Assembly: GCF_016757965.1 (NCBI RefSeq) | Contig: NZ_JAEKIW010000004.1 | Location: 106,715-170,714 of the forward strand | Length of the DNA: 64,000 nucleotides | Reading direction: 5' to 3' | DNA from: Archaeoglobus neptunius | GTDB lineage: Archaea > Halobacteriota > Archaeoglobi > Archaeoglobales > Archaeoglobaceae | Shown: piece after piece, positions 9,237 through 16,510 of the stretch | How positions within the stretch are numbered: position 1 is the first letter of the stretch | Layout: every line of letters begins with the position of its first letter | Notes under the pieces: generated by a model | Told to the model about the DNA's origin: nothing | Seen by the model: the letters and a program-made list of their open reading frames with translations, nothing else | The model's database searches: none | Program-made: the position numbers and the translations under genes

Positions 9237-9591
9237 GCTTGGAGATATTTTTGGATGCGAGGCTGTAAAGAATTTTGGAGCAGCATTGAGGAGGGCACTA
9301 AGGATTGGCGACGACTATGCATCACTCGTAGAGTTAGAATACGTTGAGACAAAAGAACAGTTCGAAGAAGTTATTAAGAAGTTTTTAAGGAGATATGAGA
9401 CTATAGCAAGAAAAGGTTACAAAGGTAAGGAGCTTAGCCGTCTTAGCGAGAAGGATTTGGAGGAACTTATGATTTTAGTGGATAAGTACGATGTAAAGCC
9501 AATTAGAGCAGCACTTATCAGTTATGCTCTCGTTAGAGGTGAGAGGGAAGAAGTAAGTTCTGAATTTGAGGAGGTGGTTGCTGATGAGTGA
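9223..9591 (+). CDS. Type I CRISPR small-subunit candidate (Cas11/Csa5-like)
   Basis: A 122-residue, highly charged and mostly helical protein placed between the large subunit and cas7. That is the size, composition and place expected of the Cas11 small subunit that lines the inner face of Cascade. It begins with a TTG inside the end of the cas8-like gene (14-nt overlap), with GGAGGTGG just upstream, and overlaps cas7 by 8 nt. No sequence signature is decisive because small subunits diverge fast. Confidence 0.62.
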   Translation: MSEFKLGDIFGCEAVKNFGAALRRALRIGDDYASLVELEYVETKEQFEEVIKKFLRRYETIARKGYKGKELSRLSEKDLEELMILVDKYDVKPIRAALISYALVRGEREEVSSEFEEVVADE

Positions 9592-10540
9592 GAATGTTTA
9601 TGAAATCGCTATTTTGGGTAGAGCTATATGGCAACTGCATAGCCTAAATAATGAAGGGACAGTTGGAAACGTCACAGAGCCAAGAAGTGTTAGAATAATT
9701 GACCCAAATACGAAAAAGGCTGTAACAACCGATGGGGTTTCTGGAGAAATGTTAAAACACATCCATACTGAGATTATGTGGGCATTAGATGATAAAAACA
9801 ACCTATGTGATGCATGCAAAGTTTTGAACCCAGAGAAATTCAACTTTGCAATAAAAACAAAAAAAGTTACTGCTAAGGATGTTGAAGACGCATTAAAACA
9901 GGCTTTAGAGAAATGCGATATATGCGACGTTCAGGGCTTCCTTCTCGAAAGACCCACAGCCTCAAGGAAGTCTACAATAGAGTTTGGTTGGGCTCTTGGA
10001 ATTCCTGAGGTTTATAGGGATATCCACACCCACGCGAGACATGCTCTTGGTGAGAAGGGGAGAGGTAGTAGGGGTCAGGAAAATGAAGAAGAGACTGAGG
10101 GTGCTTCAACACAAATGGTATATCACCGTCCAACCCGTTCCGGTGTGTATGCAGTTATTTCGGTATTCCAGCCTTGGAGAATTGGATTAAATGAAGCAAG
10201 ACAGAGTAAATATACCTATGATACGGACGATAGCGCAAGGGAAAGAAGATACAAACTTGCATTGAAGGCGTATCAGCTTCTGTTTGCCCGTCCAGAAGGA
10301 GCAATGACTACCACACGATTACCACATGTTGAAGGTTTCAACGGAGTAATAGTTTACTCAACAGAACCTATGCCTGTGCCAGTAATCTCTCCGCTTAAAG
10401 ACGACTATGTTACTGAAATAAAAACAATTGCAGAGAGCTTAGACAGTTCTTTAAAAGTCATAAAATTCGACAGTATCGCAGACTTCGCGACGAAGATAGG
10501 ACGGCTAACCAACAATAAACCATACAAAATGGAGTTTTAG
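9584..10540 (+). CDS. cas7: CRISPR Cascade backbone protein Cas7 (DevR/Csa2 family)
   Basis: Cas7 polymerises along the crRNA spacer to form the backbone of the type I effector. The N-terminus (YEIAILGRAIWQLHSLNNEG) and a central ATGGTATAT-encoded HRPTRSGVYA segment match the DevR/Csa2-type Cas7 style. Two Cys pairs, CDAC near residue 61 and CDIC near residue 104, could bind zinc, a feature of archaeal members. ATG 9584 is chosen over an earlier TTG because GGAGGTGG precedes it and it overlaps the upstream stop normally. At 318 residues the length is typical. Confidence 0.88.
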   Translation: MSENVYEIAILGRAIWQLHSLNNEGTVGNVTEPRSVRIIDPNTKKAVTTDGVSGEMLKHIHTEIMWALDDKNNLCDACKVLNPEKFNFAIKTKKVTAKDVEDALKQALEKCDICDVQGFLLERPTASRKSTIEFGWALGIPEVYRDIHTHARHALGEKGRGSRGQENEEETEGASTQMVYHRPTRSGVYAVISVFQPWRIGLNEARQSKYTYDTDDSARERRYKLALKAYQLLFARPEGAMTTTRLPHVEGFNGVIVYSTEPMPVPVISPLKDDYVTEIKTIAESLDSSLKVIKFDSIADFATKIGRLTNNKPYKMEF

Positions 10541-10550
10541 GTGAACTGAG

Positions 10551-11267
10551 ATGCAGTGGATAAAATTAACGTTACACTTTCCATCATTTTTTTCATATCG
10601 CATACCAGATTATTCCTCACAGTATGCTCTGAGTGTTCCATTACCTTCACCGTCGGCGATAAAGCTTGCAGTGATAGCAACAGCTATAAGAGCTACTGGC
10701 AATGTTGCTGAAGGTGAACGTGTTTTTTATGCGGTGCGGGATGCTGACGTGCGAATCATACTGCCCGAGCAAATTGCAATTAACTCGTTTTTGATTAAAC
10801 GATTGAAGAAAAGAGGGATTAAAACAAAAGCTGATAAAGAGGAATATGAGAAAGGTTTGTTACCAGCATTTGAATCTACTTTTGGAGTTAGAGAATACGT
10901 CTTTTTCCCAGATGATGTAAATTTGTTCATCGGTTGTGAGGGTATTGATATAATAATCAAATATTTTGGTATGCTGAGATATCTTGGATCAGGAGACTCA
11001 ATACTTTACGTTAAAAGTGTGGAGCTAACTAAAGAACCACCAGAAAGTGCAATTAAACCCATAACTGATGAAGAATTTGCAGAAACAATTTCCGATGAGT
11101 CTTGTGTGGTTTATCCGGTAAAGGATATAAGTAAAAAGGCAAAATTTGAACAAATAAACCCATACTCAGGCAAATCAAGTAGAAATGTCTTTGAAAGAAA
11201 ATACTATCTTATCAAAGCTAAAATCAAAAAAGGTAAAAACTGGAAAATCCTCGAAATTTGGTATTAG
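10551..11267 (+). CDS. cas5: CRISPR Cascade protein Cas5
   Basis: Cas5 caps the 5' handle of the crRNA in type I complexes. The N-terminal RAMP fold begins KLTLHFPSFFSYRIPDYSSQ and is followed by the PLPSPSAIKLAVIATAIRA segment typical of archaeal Cas5 of the I-A kind. The 238-residue length fits. It begins 10 nt after cas7 and closes the type I operon; about 100 nt of apparently non-coding sequence follow before the toxin-antitoxin genes. Confidence 0.87.
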   Translation: MQWIKLTLHFPSFFSYRIPDYSSQYALSVPLPSPSAIKLAVIATAIRATGNVAEGERVFYAVRDADVRIILPEQIAINSFLIKRLKKRGIKTKADKEEYEKGLLPAFESTFGVREYVFFPDDVNLFIGCEGIDIIIKYFGMLRYLGSGDSILYVKSVELTKEPPESAIKPITDEEFAETISDESCVVYPVKDISKKAKFEQINPYSGKSSRNVFERKYYLIKAKIKKGKNWKILEIWY

Positions 11268-11364
11268 GTGGTGGAAAAGTAAAAAATAATAATATTGGTT
11301 ATCAATTGTATCGTGAAGGCGGTCTAATATAGGTAGTTAGTTTAATCATACACGGTGAAGCGGT

Positions 11365-11674
11365 ATGGAAGATCCAGTAAAGAAATGGCTTAAATTTGCA
11401 GAAAGAGATTTGAGGAGTGCTAAAAGGAATTACGAGATCAGTAAATATCATGTTTCAGCTTTTTTAGCTCAACAGGAAGCAGAAAAAGCATTAAAGGCTA
11501 TGCACATCAGGAAAAGTGTGGAGTTTCCAAAGATCATAAAACTGTGTGCAGAAATTACTCCCGCTTATACTGCAACCAGATACCCAGATGTTGCAGAGGA
11601 ATTTAACGAGGTTAGAAGACTTAATTAAGTATGTAGGGAAGGTGGTAGAATGGGTGAAAAAGAGATTGATTTAA
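11365..11674 (+). pseudogene. HEPN-domain toxin, frameshifted and internally shortened
   Basis: HEPN proteins paired with minimal nucleotidyltransferases are putative ribonuclease toxins. The first frame gives 87 residues starting MEDPVKKWLKFAERDLRSAK, with the family signature AFLAQQEAEKALKA and ATRYPDV, then stops at 11626-11628. In the +1 frame the sequence from about 11611 continues as EDLIKYVGKVVEWVKKRLI and ends at 11672-11674, which is the usual HEPN C-terminus. In addition the stretch between the EKALKA helix and TRYPDV is shorter than normal by roughly 15-20 residues. Two lesions make true decay likely. The restored C-terminus would overlap the next gene by 25 nt, as in intact pairs. 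Confidence 0.72.
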
Positions 11675-11975
11675 ATAAGGCTGAGGAGTTCATTAAAGGA
11701 ATTAGCAGAAAGTATCGATTAAAAAAGGCCATAGTTTTCGGATCATCTGTTAAGGGAAATTTCGGAGAGGATAGCGATATTGATTTGATCGTTATCAGCG
11801 ATGAGTTTGAAGGTGTAAGCCCGTTGAAACGACCGGTTAGGCTGTATTTGGAGTGGGATCTCGGTTATCCAGTGGATTTTATCTGCTACACTACTGAAGA
11901 GTTCGAGAGGCTCAGCAAGAGGCCGAGCTTGGTGAGGGGGCGTTGGAGGAGGGGAGGGTTGTTGAACTGGGTTGA
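11650..11975 (+). pseudogene. Minimal nucleotidyltransferase (MNT) antitoxin, frameshifted at a G run
   Basis: Partner of the HEPN gene just upstream. The nucleotidyltransferase core is intact: VFGSSVKGNFGEDSDIDLIVI carries the GSx(n)DxD motif, and KRPSLV marks the usual C-terminal region. At GGGGG (11936-11940) the reading frame slips. The frame as read ends in an unrelated tail at 12003, whereas the frame starting one base earlier reads EGALEEGRVVELG and stops at 11973-11975, the normal family ending. A single lost G, or a homopolymer sequencing error, explains this. These proteins AMPylate the HEPN partner in characterised systems; here activity may be retained because only the tail is affected. 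Confidence 0.72.
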
Positions 11976-11996
11976 AACTGAAATGGGGGTAGTTGG

Positions 11997-12512
11997 ATGC
12001 TGAATGCGGAAAAAATCAGGTTCTTTTCGGAATCACATAAAGAATACTTGGTAAAATTAATAGAGAAAATTAAGGATTATTATGGCGATAGACTCATATC
12101 TCTCGTTATCTTCGGTTCTTATGCAAGGAAGGAAAATAAGTTAAACTCCGATTTGGATATACTGGTAATTCTAAAAACTGATAAATCAAGATCTGAAAGA
12201 ATTAAGGAATTTGTGGAAAACATCGAAATGCCATTAGAACATTTAGCTCAGAAGCTCGTTGATGAAGGTATATTTGTTGATTTATCCCCCGTTATTCTGT
12301 CCGAAGAGGAGGCGAAGTTCTTTAACCCTCTGTATTTAGATATGGTCGAACATTCAATTATTGTTGTGGATAAAGATAACTTCATCAAAAAAATATTGGA
12401 TAGGGTTCGTGAGCAGATGAATGATTGGAAAAGCCACAAAGAATTTGTGGGCAATAGGTGGGTATGGATTATAAAAAAGGGTGAGTTTACTGGAGGGGTG
12501 AAACTTGGATAG
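11997..12512 (+). CDS. Nucleotidyltransferase-domain antitoxin of the second HEPN/MNT pair
   Basis: A 171-residue protein with the nucleotidyltransferase fold signature VIFGSYARKENKLNSDLDILVIL (GS then DxD) and a helical C-terminal extension. It overlaps the following HEPN gene by 8 nt, so the two make a toxin-antitoxin operon. Gene order here is nucleotidyltransferase then HEPN, the reverse of the decayed pair just upstream, so this is not a simple tandem copy. The pair sits between the type I and type III CRISPR operons, on the same strand. Confidence 0.85.
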   Translation: MLNAEKIRFFSESHKEYLVKLIEKIKDYYGDRLISLVIFGSYARKENKLNSDLDILVILKTDKSRSERIKEFVENIEMPLEHLAQKLVDEGIFVDLSPVILSEEEAKFFNPLYLDMVEHSIIVVDKDNFIKKILDRVREQMNDWKSHKEFVGNRWVWIIKKGEFTGGVKLG

Positions 12513-12906
12513 ACTGGCTCAAGATTACTTGAAAAGAGCAAGCACAAGGCTGGAGGTTTTGGAAGTATTTTACAAAAAGGAAGATTATGCTGATGTAGTT
12601 AGGGAAGCCCAAGAAGTCGTGGAGCTGGTATTAAAAGCTGTCTTAAGGAATGCTGGCATAGATGTTCCGAAAATACATGATGTGAGTAGAATTCTTGAGA
12701 AATACAAAGATCTTCTGCCAGAAGAGATCAGGAAAAATTTAAAGAAGATAATGATGATTTCCAAGAGATTGAGAAAGGAGAGGGAATTAAGTTTTTACGG
12801 TGCTGAAGACTTCATACCTCTCGAAGAGTACACTGCTGAGGAGGCTTTGCAGGCTATAGAAGACGCTAAATTTGTTGTTGAGGTTGTGGTGAAAGCGTAT
12901 GAATGA
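12505..12906 (+). CDS. HEPN-domain protein of the second HEPN/MNT pair
   Basis: A 133-residue helical protein of the HEPN superfamily, likely a ribonuclease toxin kept silent by the nucleotidyltransferase encoded just upstream. The N-terminal half has the AQEVVELVLKAVLRNAG helix, and the C-terminal half has KRLRKERELSFYGAEDFIP and EALQAIEDAKFVVEVV, both common in this subgroup. It starts at a TTG inside the upstream gene with GGAGGGGTG before it. About 48 nt separate it from the first gene of the type III block. Confidence 0.83.
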   Translation: MDRLAQDYLKRASTRLEVLEVFYKKEDYADVVREAQEVVELVLKAVLRNAGIDVPKIHDVSRILEKYKDLLPEEIRKNLKKIMMISKRLRKERELSFYGAEDFIPLEEYTAEEALQAIEDAKFVVEVVVKAYE

Positions 12907-12954
12907 TGTTTTTGGAGTAGTTGGGGCTATAAATGAAAAATTTGAGGTGAGATA

Positions 12955-13329
12955 GTGGTACTTGAATTTAGCATTTATGAAAATCCTTGGATGGATAACG
13001 GACTTGAGAACTTTTTTAGAATACTAAGAAACTTAGACTCCTGTAATGTTGAGCTAACGGATAACTCAATAAAGCTTGAAATAAAGAATAAAGAAGAATT
13101 CATCAAGGAATTAACAAAGAGAATTCTCGAAAAAAGGCAAAATTTGATAGTCATTGAAAAAAACGAAAAAACTGGTGAAATTAAAGAGATAAAGAAAGAC
13201 CACTTGATATTGCAGGAAGAGAAAAAGATCGGTGGAAAGGTAGCCTTTAAGGAAGACTTGTACAAGCCAGAAAAAACAGCTGAAATTGTTTCGAAAATAT
13301 TTGCTGGAGAATACGTGGTGGTTATATGA
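12955..13329 (+). CDS. Small protein opening the type III block, possible Cas8 N-terminal-like domain
   Basis: A 124-residue protein I do not recognise firmly. Its opening FSIYENPWMDNGLENFFRIL resembles the NPWxDxGL opening of several Cas8-type large subunits, and the rest is lysine-rich with a short beta-like end. It could be the remains of a Cas8 gene or a small stand-alone subunit. It begins with GTG after GAGGTGAGA and overlaps the Cmr1-like gene by 4 nt (ATGA), so it belongs to the same transcript as the type III genes. Confidence 0.5.
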   Translation: MVLEFSIYENPWMDNGLENFFRILRNLDSCNVELTDNSIKLEIKNKEEFIKELTKRILEKRQNLIVIEKNEKTGEIKEIKKDHLILQEEKKIGGKVAFKEDLYKPEKTAEIVSKIFAGEYVVVI

Positions 13330-13865
13330 TGCAGGCAAAAATTAAAACCCTTACACCAATATGGACAGGGGATGTTAAGAGGGAAAGTGCAAAATTGAGA
13401 GAGACCTCAGTTATAGGTTCATTGAGATGGTGGTTTGAGGCTTTGGTGAGGGGGTTGGGTGGTTATGCTTGTGGTGGCATAAACAATAAATGTGAGTACA
13501 AGGACAATGCAAGCTCTCTTTGTCCAGTTTGCCAAGTATTTGGAACTACTGGATGGAGTAGAAGGTTTAGGTTAGAAGTCAATGGGAGGTTGAATCGATC
13601 ACCATTTGTTATAGTAAAAGCAGATGAAAGAGAGAGTCATAGAGGCTGGTTTTTAGGAAGTAGAGAAAGTGGCGGCTTAGTAGGTACTTCTGAAGTAAAA
13701 ATTTATGGAGATTCTCAAATAAAGAATGTTTTAGCATTATTGTTGAACCTATCGTGTTCGTGGGGCATTGGTGCGAAAACACAGGATGGTTTTGGTATTT
13801 GTGATTGTGAATTTGAGACAGGATACAGTGTTAACAAAGCTATTGAAAAAGTAAAAAAAAAATGA
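13326..13865 (+). CDS. cmr1: Cmr1-like RAMP protein, N-terminal part
   Basis: RAMP-fold subunit of a type III effector. The start KIKTLTPIWTGDVKRESAKL, then RETSVIGSLRWWFEALVRGLGG, and VFGTTGWSRRFRLEV are hallmarks of Cmr1, as is WGIGAKTQDGFGI near the end of the domain. Four cysteines (YACGG, CEY, CPVC) may bind zinc. The frame ends inside a run of ten A residues (13853-13862). The next gene starts in the same run, one frame back, and looks like the rest of Cmr1. Together they are about 416 residues, so Cmr1 appears to be split. Confidence 0.82.
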   Translation: MMQAKIKTLTPIWTGDVKRESAKLRETSVIGSLRWWFEALVRGLGGYACGGINNKCEYKDNASSLCPVCQVFGTTGWSRRFRLEVNGRLNRSPFVIVKADERESHRGWFLGSRESGGLVGTSEVKIYGDSQIKNVLALLLNLSCSWGIGAKTQDGFGICDCEFETGYSVNKAIEKVKKK

Positions 13866-14575
13866 TAGATGAGTTTGAATTAAATCAAAACCAGCTCAAT
13901 AATAAACTATTTGCAAATTTGGAGGACTTTTTCTTTGTAAAAGTTAACATAGATGGTGATATTAAGAGCGATATTGAAGGATACCTCAACAACAGACTCT
14001 TTAAAGATCCTAAAAATCAAATAAGCATTGAAGAATTTTTGCAACATGTTTCTGAAAAGTATAAAGATAAATTTTATCCCACAGCTCCACTAATTAGATA
14101 CTGGCTTAGAAGTTTGTTTAGGAATGGTAATGATGCTCTAAGACATTTTCTTTTTGGTTTTGTTTCAGTAAAAGGAACTCCCACTCCTATTTGTAGAACA
14201 CACCTTACCCATGTGAATAGAAAAGGTAGAGGCCACTTCTGTTCAAAGTGCAAGAGAATTCTGAGAGGCGAAGAGATTTACGAGAAAATGGGGTCAAAAA
14301 TTTTTGTTTCACACATCTATAATATTGGTAACAACAAATGGGAATTCAAAATCTGGGGTTATGTGCCAAAAATTTTACCCAACAACGAGAGCAGAGAAAA
14401 AGTGTTGCAAAAGTTGTTTAGCGAAATCAAAGAGAATAAAAACTTTGTAAACGTATTAAATTTAGATAGAGATTCAACAGCCGTTGAGTGGTATGAGATT
14501 TCTAAGGAGAGATCCAGTATCTCCTCTGTTGAGGCGCTAATTGGTAGTATTTTAGAGGTGAGTAAGAATGAATAA
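13862..14575 (+). CDS. cmr1: Cmr1-like RAMP protein, C-terminal part
   Basis: A 237-residue protein that probably completes Cmr1. It contains YPTAPLIRYWLRSLFRNG, a RAMP-like helix, a Cys pair (HFCSKCKRI) and a long C-terminal region. It overlaps the previous gene by 4 nt (ATGA) in the ten-A run. Two readings are possible: coupled re-initiation giving two subunits, or transcriptional slippage or ribosomal frameshifting on the A run giving one fused Cmr1. It overlaps the next RAMP gene by 8 nt. Confidence 0.62.
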   Translation: MIDEFELNQNQLNNKLFANLEDFFFVKVNIDGDIKSDIEGYLNNRLFKDPKNQISIEEFLQHVSEKYKDKFYPTAPLIRYWLRSLFRNGNDALRHFLFGFVSVKGTPTPICRTHLTHVNRKGRGHFCSKCKRILRGEEIYEKMGSKIFVSHIYNIGNNKWEFKIWGYVPKILPNNESREKVLQKLFSEIKENKNFVNVLNLDRDSTAVEWYEISKERSSISSVEALIGSILEVSKNE

Positions 14576-15767
14576 ATGTGACTTTTATGCTTGGGTATAC
14601 AGATGGCAACATGAGAAAAAGGGTGATAAAAGGGAGAACGAGATCAAAAAGAGAGTTACAAAAGAAAAATCACAATTTTGGTACTATAAGTTCAAAGAGT
14701 TATCCTTGCATAGAATATTATTCCAAAGCATAGAAAAGAAGCAATTTGCCGAAGATGTTAGAACAACATATAAATGGTATATACTTCCGTCTTTAAATAC
14801 ACTCTCAGAAATTAGAGATAAATTAAATTTTCAAGAATCTTTTTTAGAAGCTTTCAAAATCACAAAAAAATTTGACAATCCAGAAAACTTACCATCCTAC
14901 GCCACATACATCCAAATCCGCTTCATCCTCAAAAAACCCTACCTGAGCAAAGACGATGACGAATTCTACATCATAGACAATCCAATCGTAAAAGACAGGG
15001 TCTTCAAACTCCCGATGGTCAGAGCAACAACATGGAAAGGAGCTTTGAGATTTGCAGCGATAAAGGTTTTTGAAGATTGGATTTACGAAAAACTAACCGA
15101 ATCAAAACTCGAAAAGAGAATTGTATTCAGGGAGAGAGCAAAAATTGTAAAGCTATTCGGTAACGAAAAAGATTCCCAGGAAGAGTATTTGGGGAAGCTG
15201 TGTTTATTGGCGATAGAAGGAAAGCTTCCAGCAGGAGAAAAACTAAAAGAAGAAGTCGTCAAGATTAACAAAGAATTCGAAAAATGGCTTATTGACGAAA
15301 AAATCGTCTCAAAAGATATTCCATCAAGGTCTGGAAGGCTCTTCTTTTATCCCACCTTTTTCGATGAGATTTCGCTTGATGTCATAACTCCCCTGAGCAG
15401 GGAGACAAGAACACCTGTGAGGGGTAGGGGGCCAATTTACTTTGAGATCGCTCCAGATGGGGCAGAGGGGATATTCAGATTACTCTACTACCCCTTCGAC
15501 TTAGTAGCTAAGGGGATGTTAGATGAAATTGAAAATGAAATGAAGGAAGACCTGAACTTCTTAGCAAAAGCACTACAAAAAATGTTCTACGAAATCGGCT
15601 TTTCAGCTAAGAAAACAAGTGGATTCGGAGTGATTTCAGAGTTTAATGGAAATGTGTTGATTCCGTTCAAGAATATTAACTCGAATTTCAAATCATTTGA
15701 CGAGCTTGATTTCTCAAAACTATGCACCAAAGTTAACAAAAATGTTAATTATGGTGCATCAAAATGA
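14568..15767 (+). CDS. RAMP protein of the type III effector (Cmr6-like)
   Basis: A 399-residue protein with a charged N-terminal region (about residues 1-110), then a RAMP domain: YIQIRFILKKPYLSKDD, the FKLPMVRATTWKGALRFAA helix, and the closing glycine-rich GFSAKKTSGFGVI. The middle DVITPLSRETRTPVRGRGPI segment is also RAMP-like. Within a Cmr-type set it best fits the Cmr6 or second Cas7-group role, but I cannot exclude another RAMP class. It is overlapped by 4 nt (ATGA) with the antitoxin gene that follows. Confidence 0.65.
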   Translation: MNKCDFYAWVYRWQHEKKGDKRENEIKKRVTKEKSQFWYYKFKELSLHRILFQSIEKKQFAEDVRTTYKWYILPSLNTLSEIRDKLNFQESFLEAFKITKKFDNPENLPSYATYIQIRFILKKPYLSKDDDEFYIIDNPIVKDRVFKLPMVRATTWKGALRFAAIKVFEDWIYEKLTESKLEKRIVFRERAKIVKLFGNEKDSQEEYLGKLCLLAIEGKLPAGEKLKEEVVKINKEFEKWLIDEKIVSKDIPSRSGRLFFYPTFFDEISLDVITPLSRETRTPVRGRGPIYFEIAPDGAEGIFRLLYYPFDLVAKGMLDEIENEMKEDLNFLAKALQKMFYEIGFSAKKTSGFGVISEFNGNVLIPFKNINSNFKSFDELDFSKLCTKVNKNVNYGASK

Positions 15768-16510
15768 GAATCAAGATGCTTGATGAACTGGCGAGAAAGA
15801 AGATATTCACGGTTGAGGAAGCTGCAAAGATTAGTGGTATCGATAAAAATGTCTTAAAAGTCCTTCTTTCAAGGTTAGAAAAGAGGGGGTGGGTTGAAAG
15901 AATAGAGAAGGGCAAATATATGGTGATACCGCTTGGTGCGAGGAAAGGAGAATACACATTAAATGAGTTTGTTATCGGTTCCTTGCTTGTAAATCCCTCT
16001 GCAATTGCGTATTGGTCGGCTCTCAACTATCATGGCTTAACAGAGCAAATACCCACAACTGTTTTTGTTCAAACAACATCAAGGAAAAAGAAGCGGGAAT
16101 TGGAGATTTTCGGGGTGAGATACAGGATTGTTAGAGTAAAGGAGGAGAAGTTTTTCGGTGTTGAGAAAGCATGGCTTGATGAGTTTCAGGTTAATGTGAC
16201 AGACAGAGAGAAAACTGTTGTTGATTGTCTGGATAAGCCAGAATACTGCGGTGGGGTGATTGAGGTTGCAAAGGCTTTGAAGAATGGTGAATTTGATTTT
16301 GAAAAACTGTCGGAGTATGCTATAAAAATCGGAAACTCGGGAGTTGTAAGAAGACTTGGTTATCTCTGCGATGCTCTGGGATTGCAGATTGATCTGCCTG
16401 AAATCAGGGCGAGGAATTACTTATTTCTTGACCCCACCATGCCCAAGAAGGGCAAAGCTAATGGCAAATGGAGATTGATAATCAACCTTGACATCGGTGA
16501 GCTTGAATGA
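15764..16510 (+). CDS. abiEi: AbiEi-type antitoxin and transcriptional repressor
   Basis: The N-terminal winged helix-turn-helix (about residues 1-60: DELARKKIFTVEEAAKISG, then KGWVERIEKGKY-like text) and the C-terminal AbiEi domain (NEFVIGSLLVNPSAIAYWSA; VFVQTT; DREKTVVDCLDKPEYCGG) identify it. AbiEi represses its own operon and blocks the AbiEii toxin. It overlaps the upstream RAMP gene (ATGA) and the toxin gene (ATGA), so it appears to be translated from the CRISPR transcript. If it binds an operator, the binding site would have to be upstream of the whole type III operon or inside a coding region. Confidence 0.9.
   Translation: MRIKMLDELARKKIFTVEEAAKISGIDKNVLKVLLSRLEKRGWVERIEKGKYMVIPLGARKGEYTLNEFVIGSLLVNPSAIAYWSALNYHGLTEQIPTTVFVQTTSRKKKRELEIFGVRYRIVRVKEEKFFGVEKAWLDEFQVNVTDREKTVVDCLDKPEYCGGVIEVAKALKNGEFDFEKLSEYAIKIGNSGVVRRLGYLCDALGLQIDLPEIRARNYLFLDPTMPKKGKANGKWRLIINLDIGELE

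Noticed and set aside
13853..13862. Cmr1 as a simple sequencing error at the A run
   Set aside because: It cannot be excluded, but the ATGA overlap is the same kind of junction seen at other genes of this operon, so the split was kept as two coding regions and reported as a finding.
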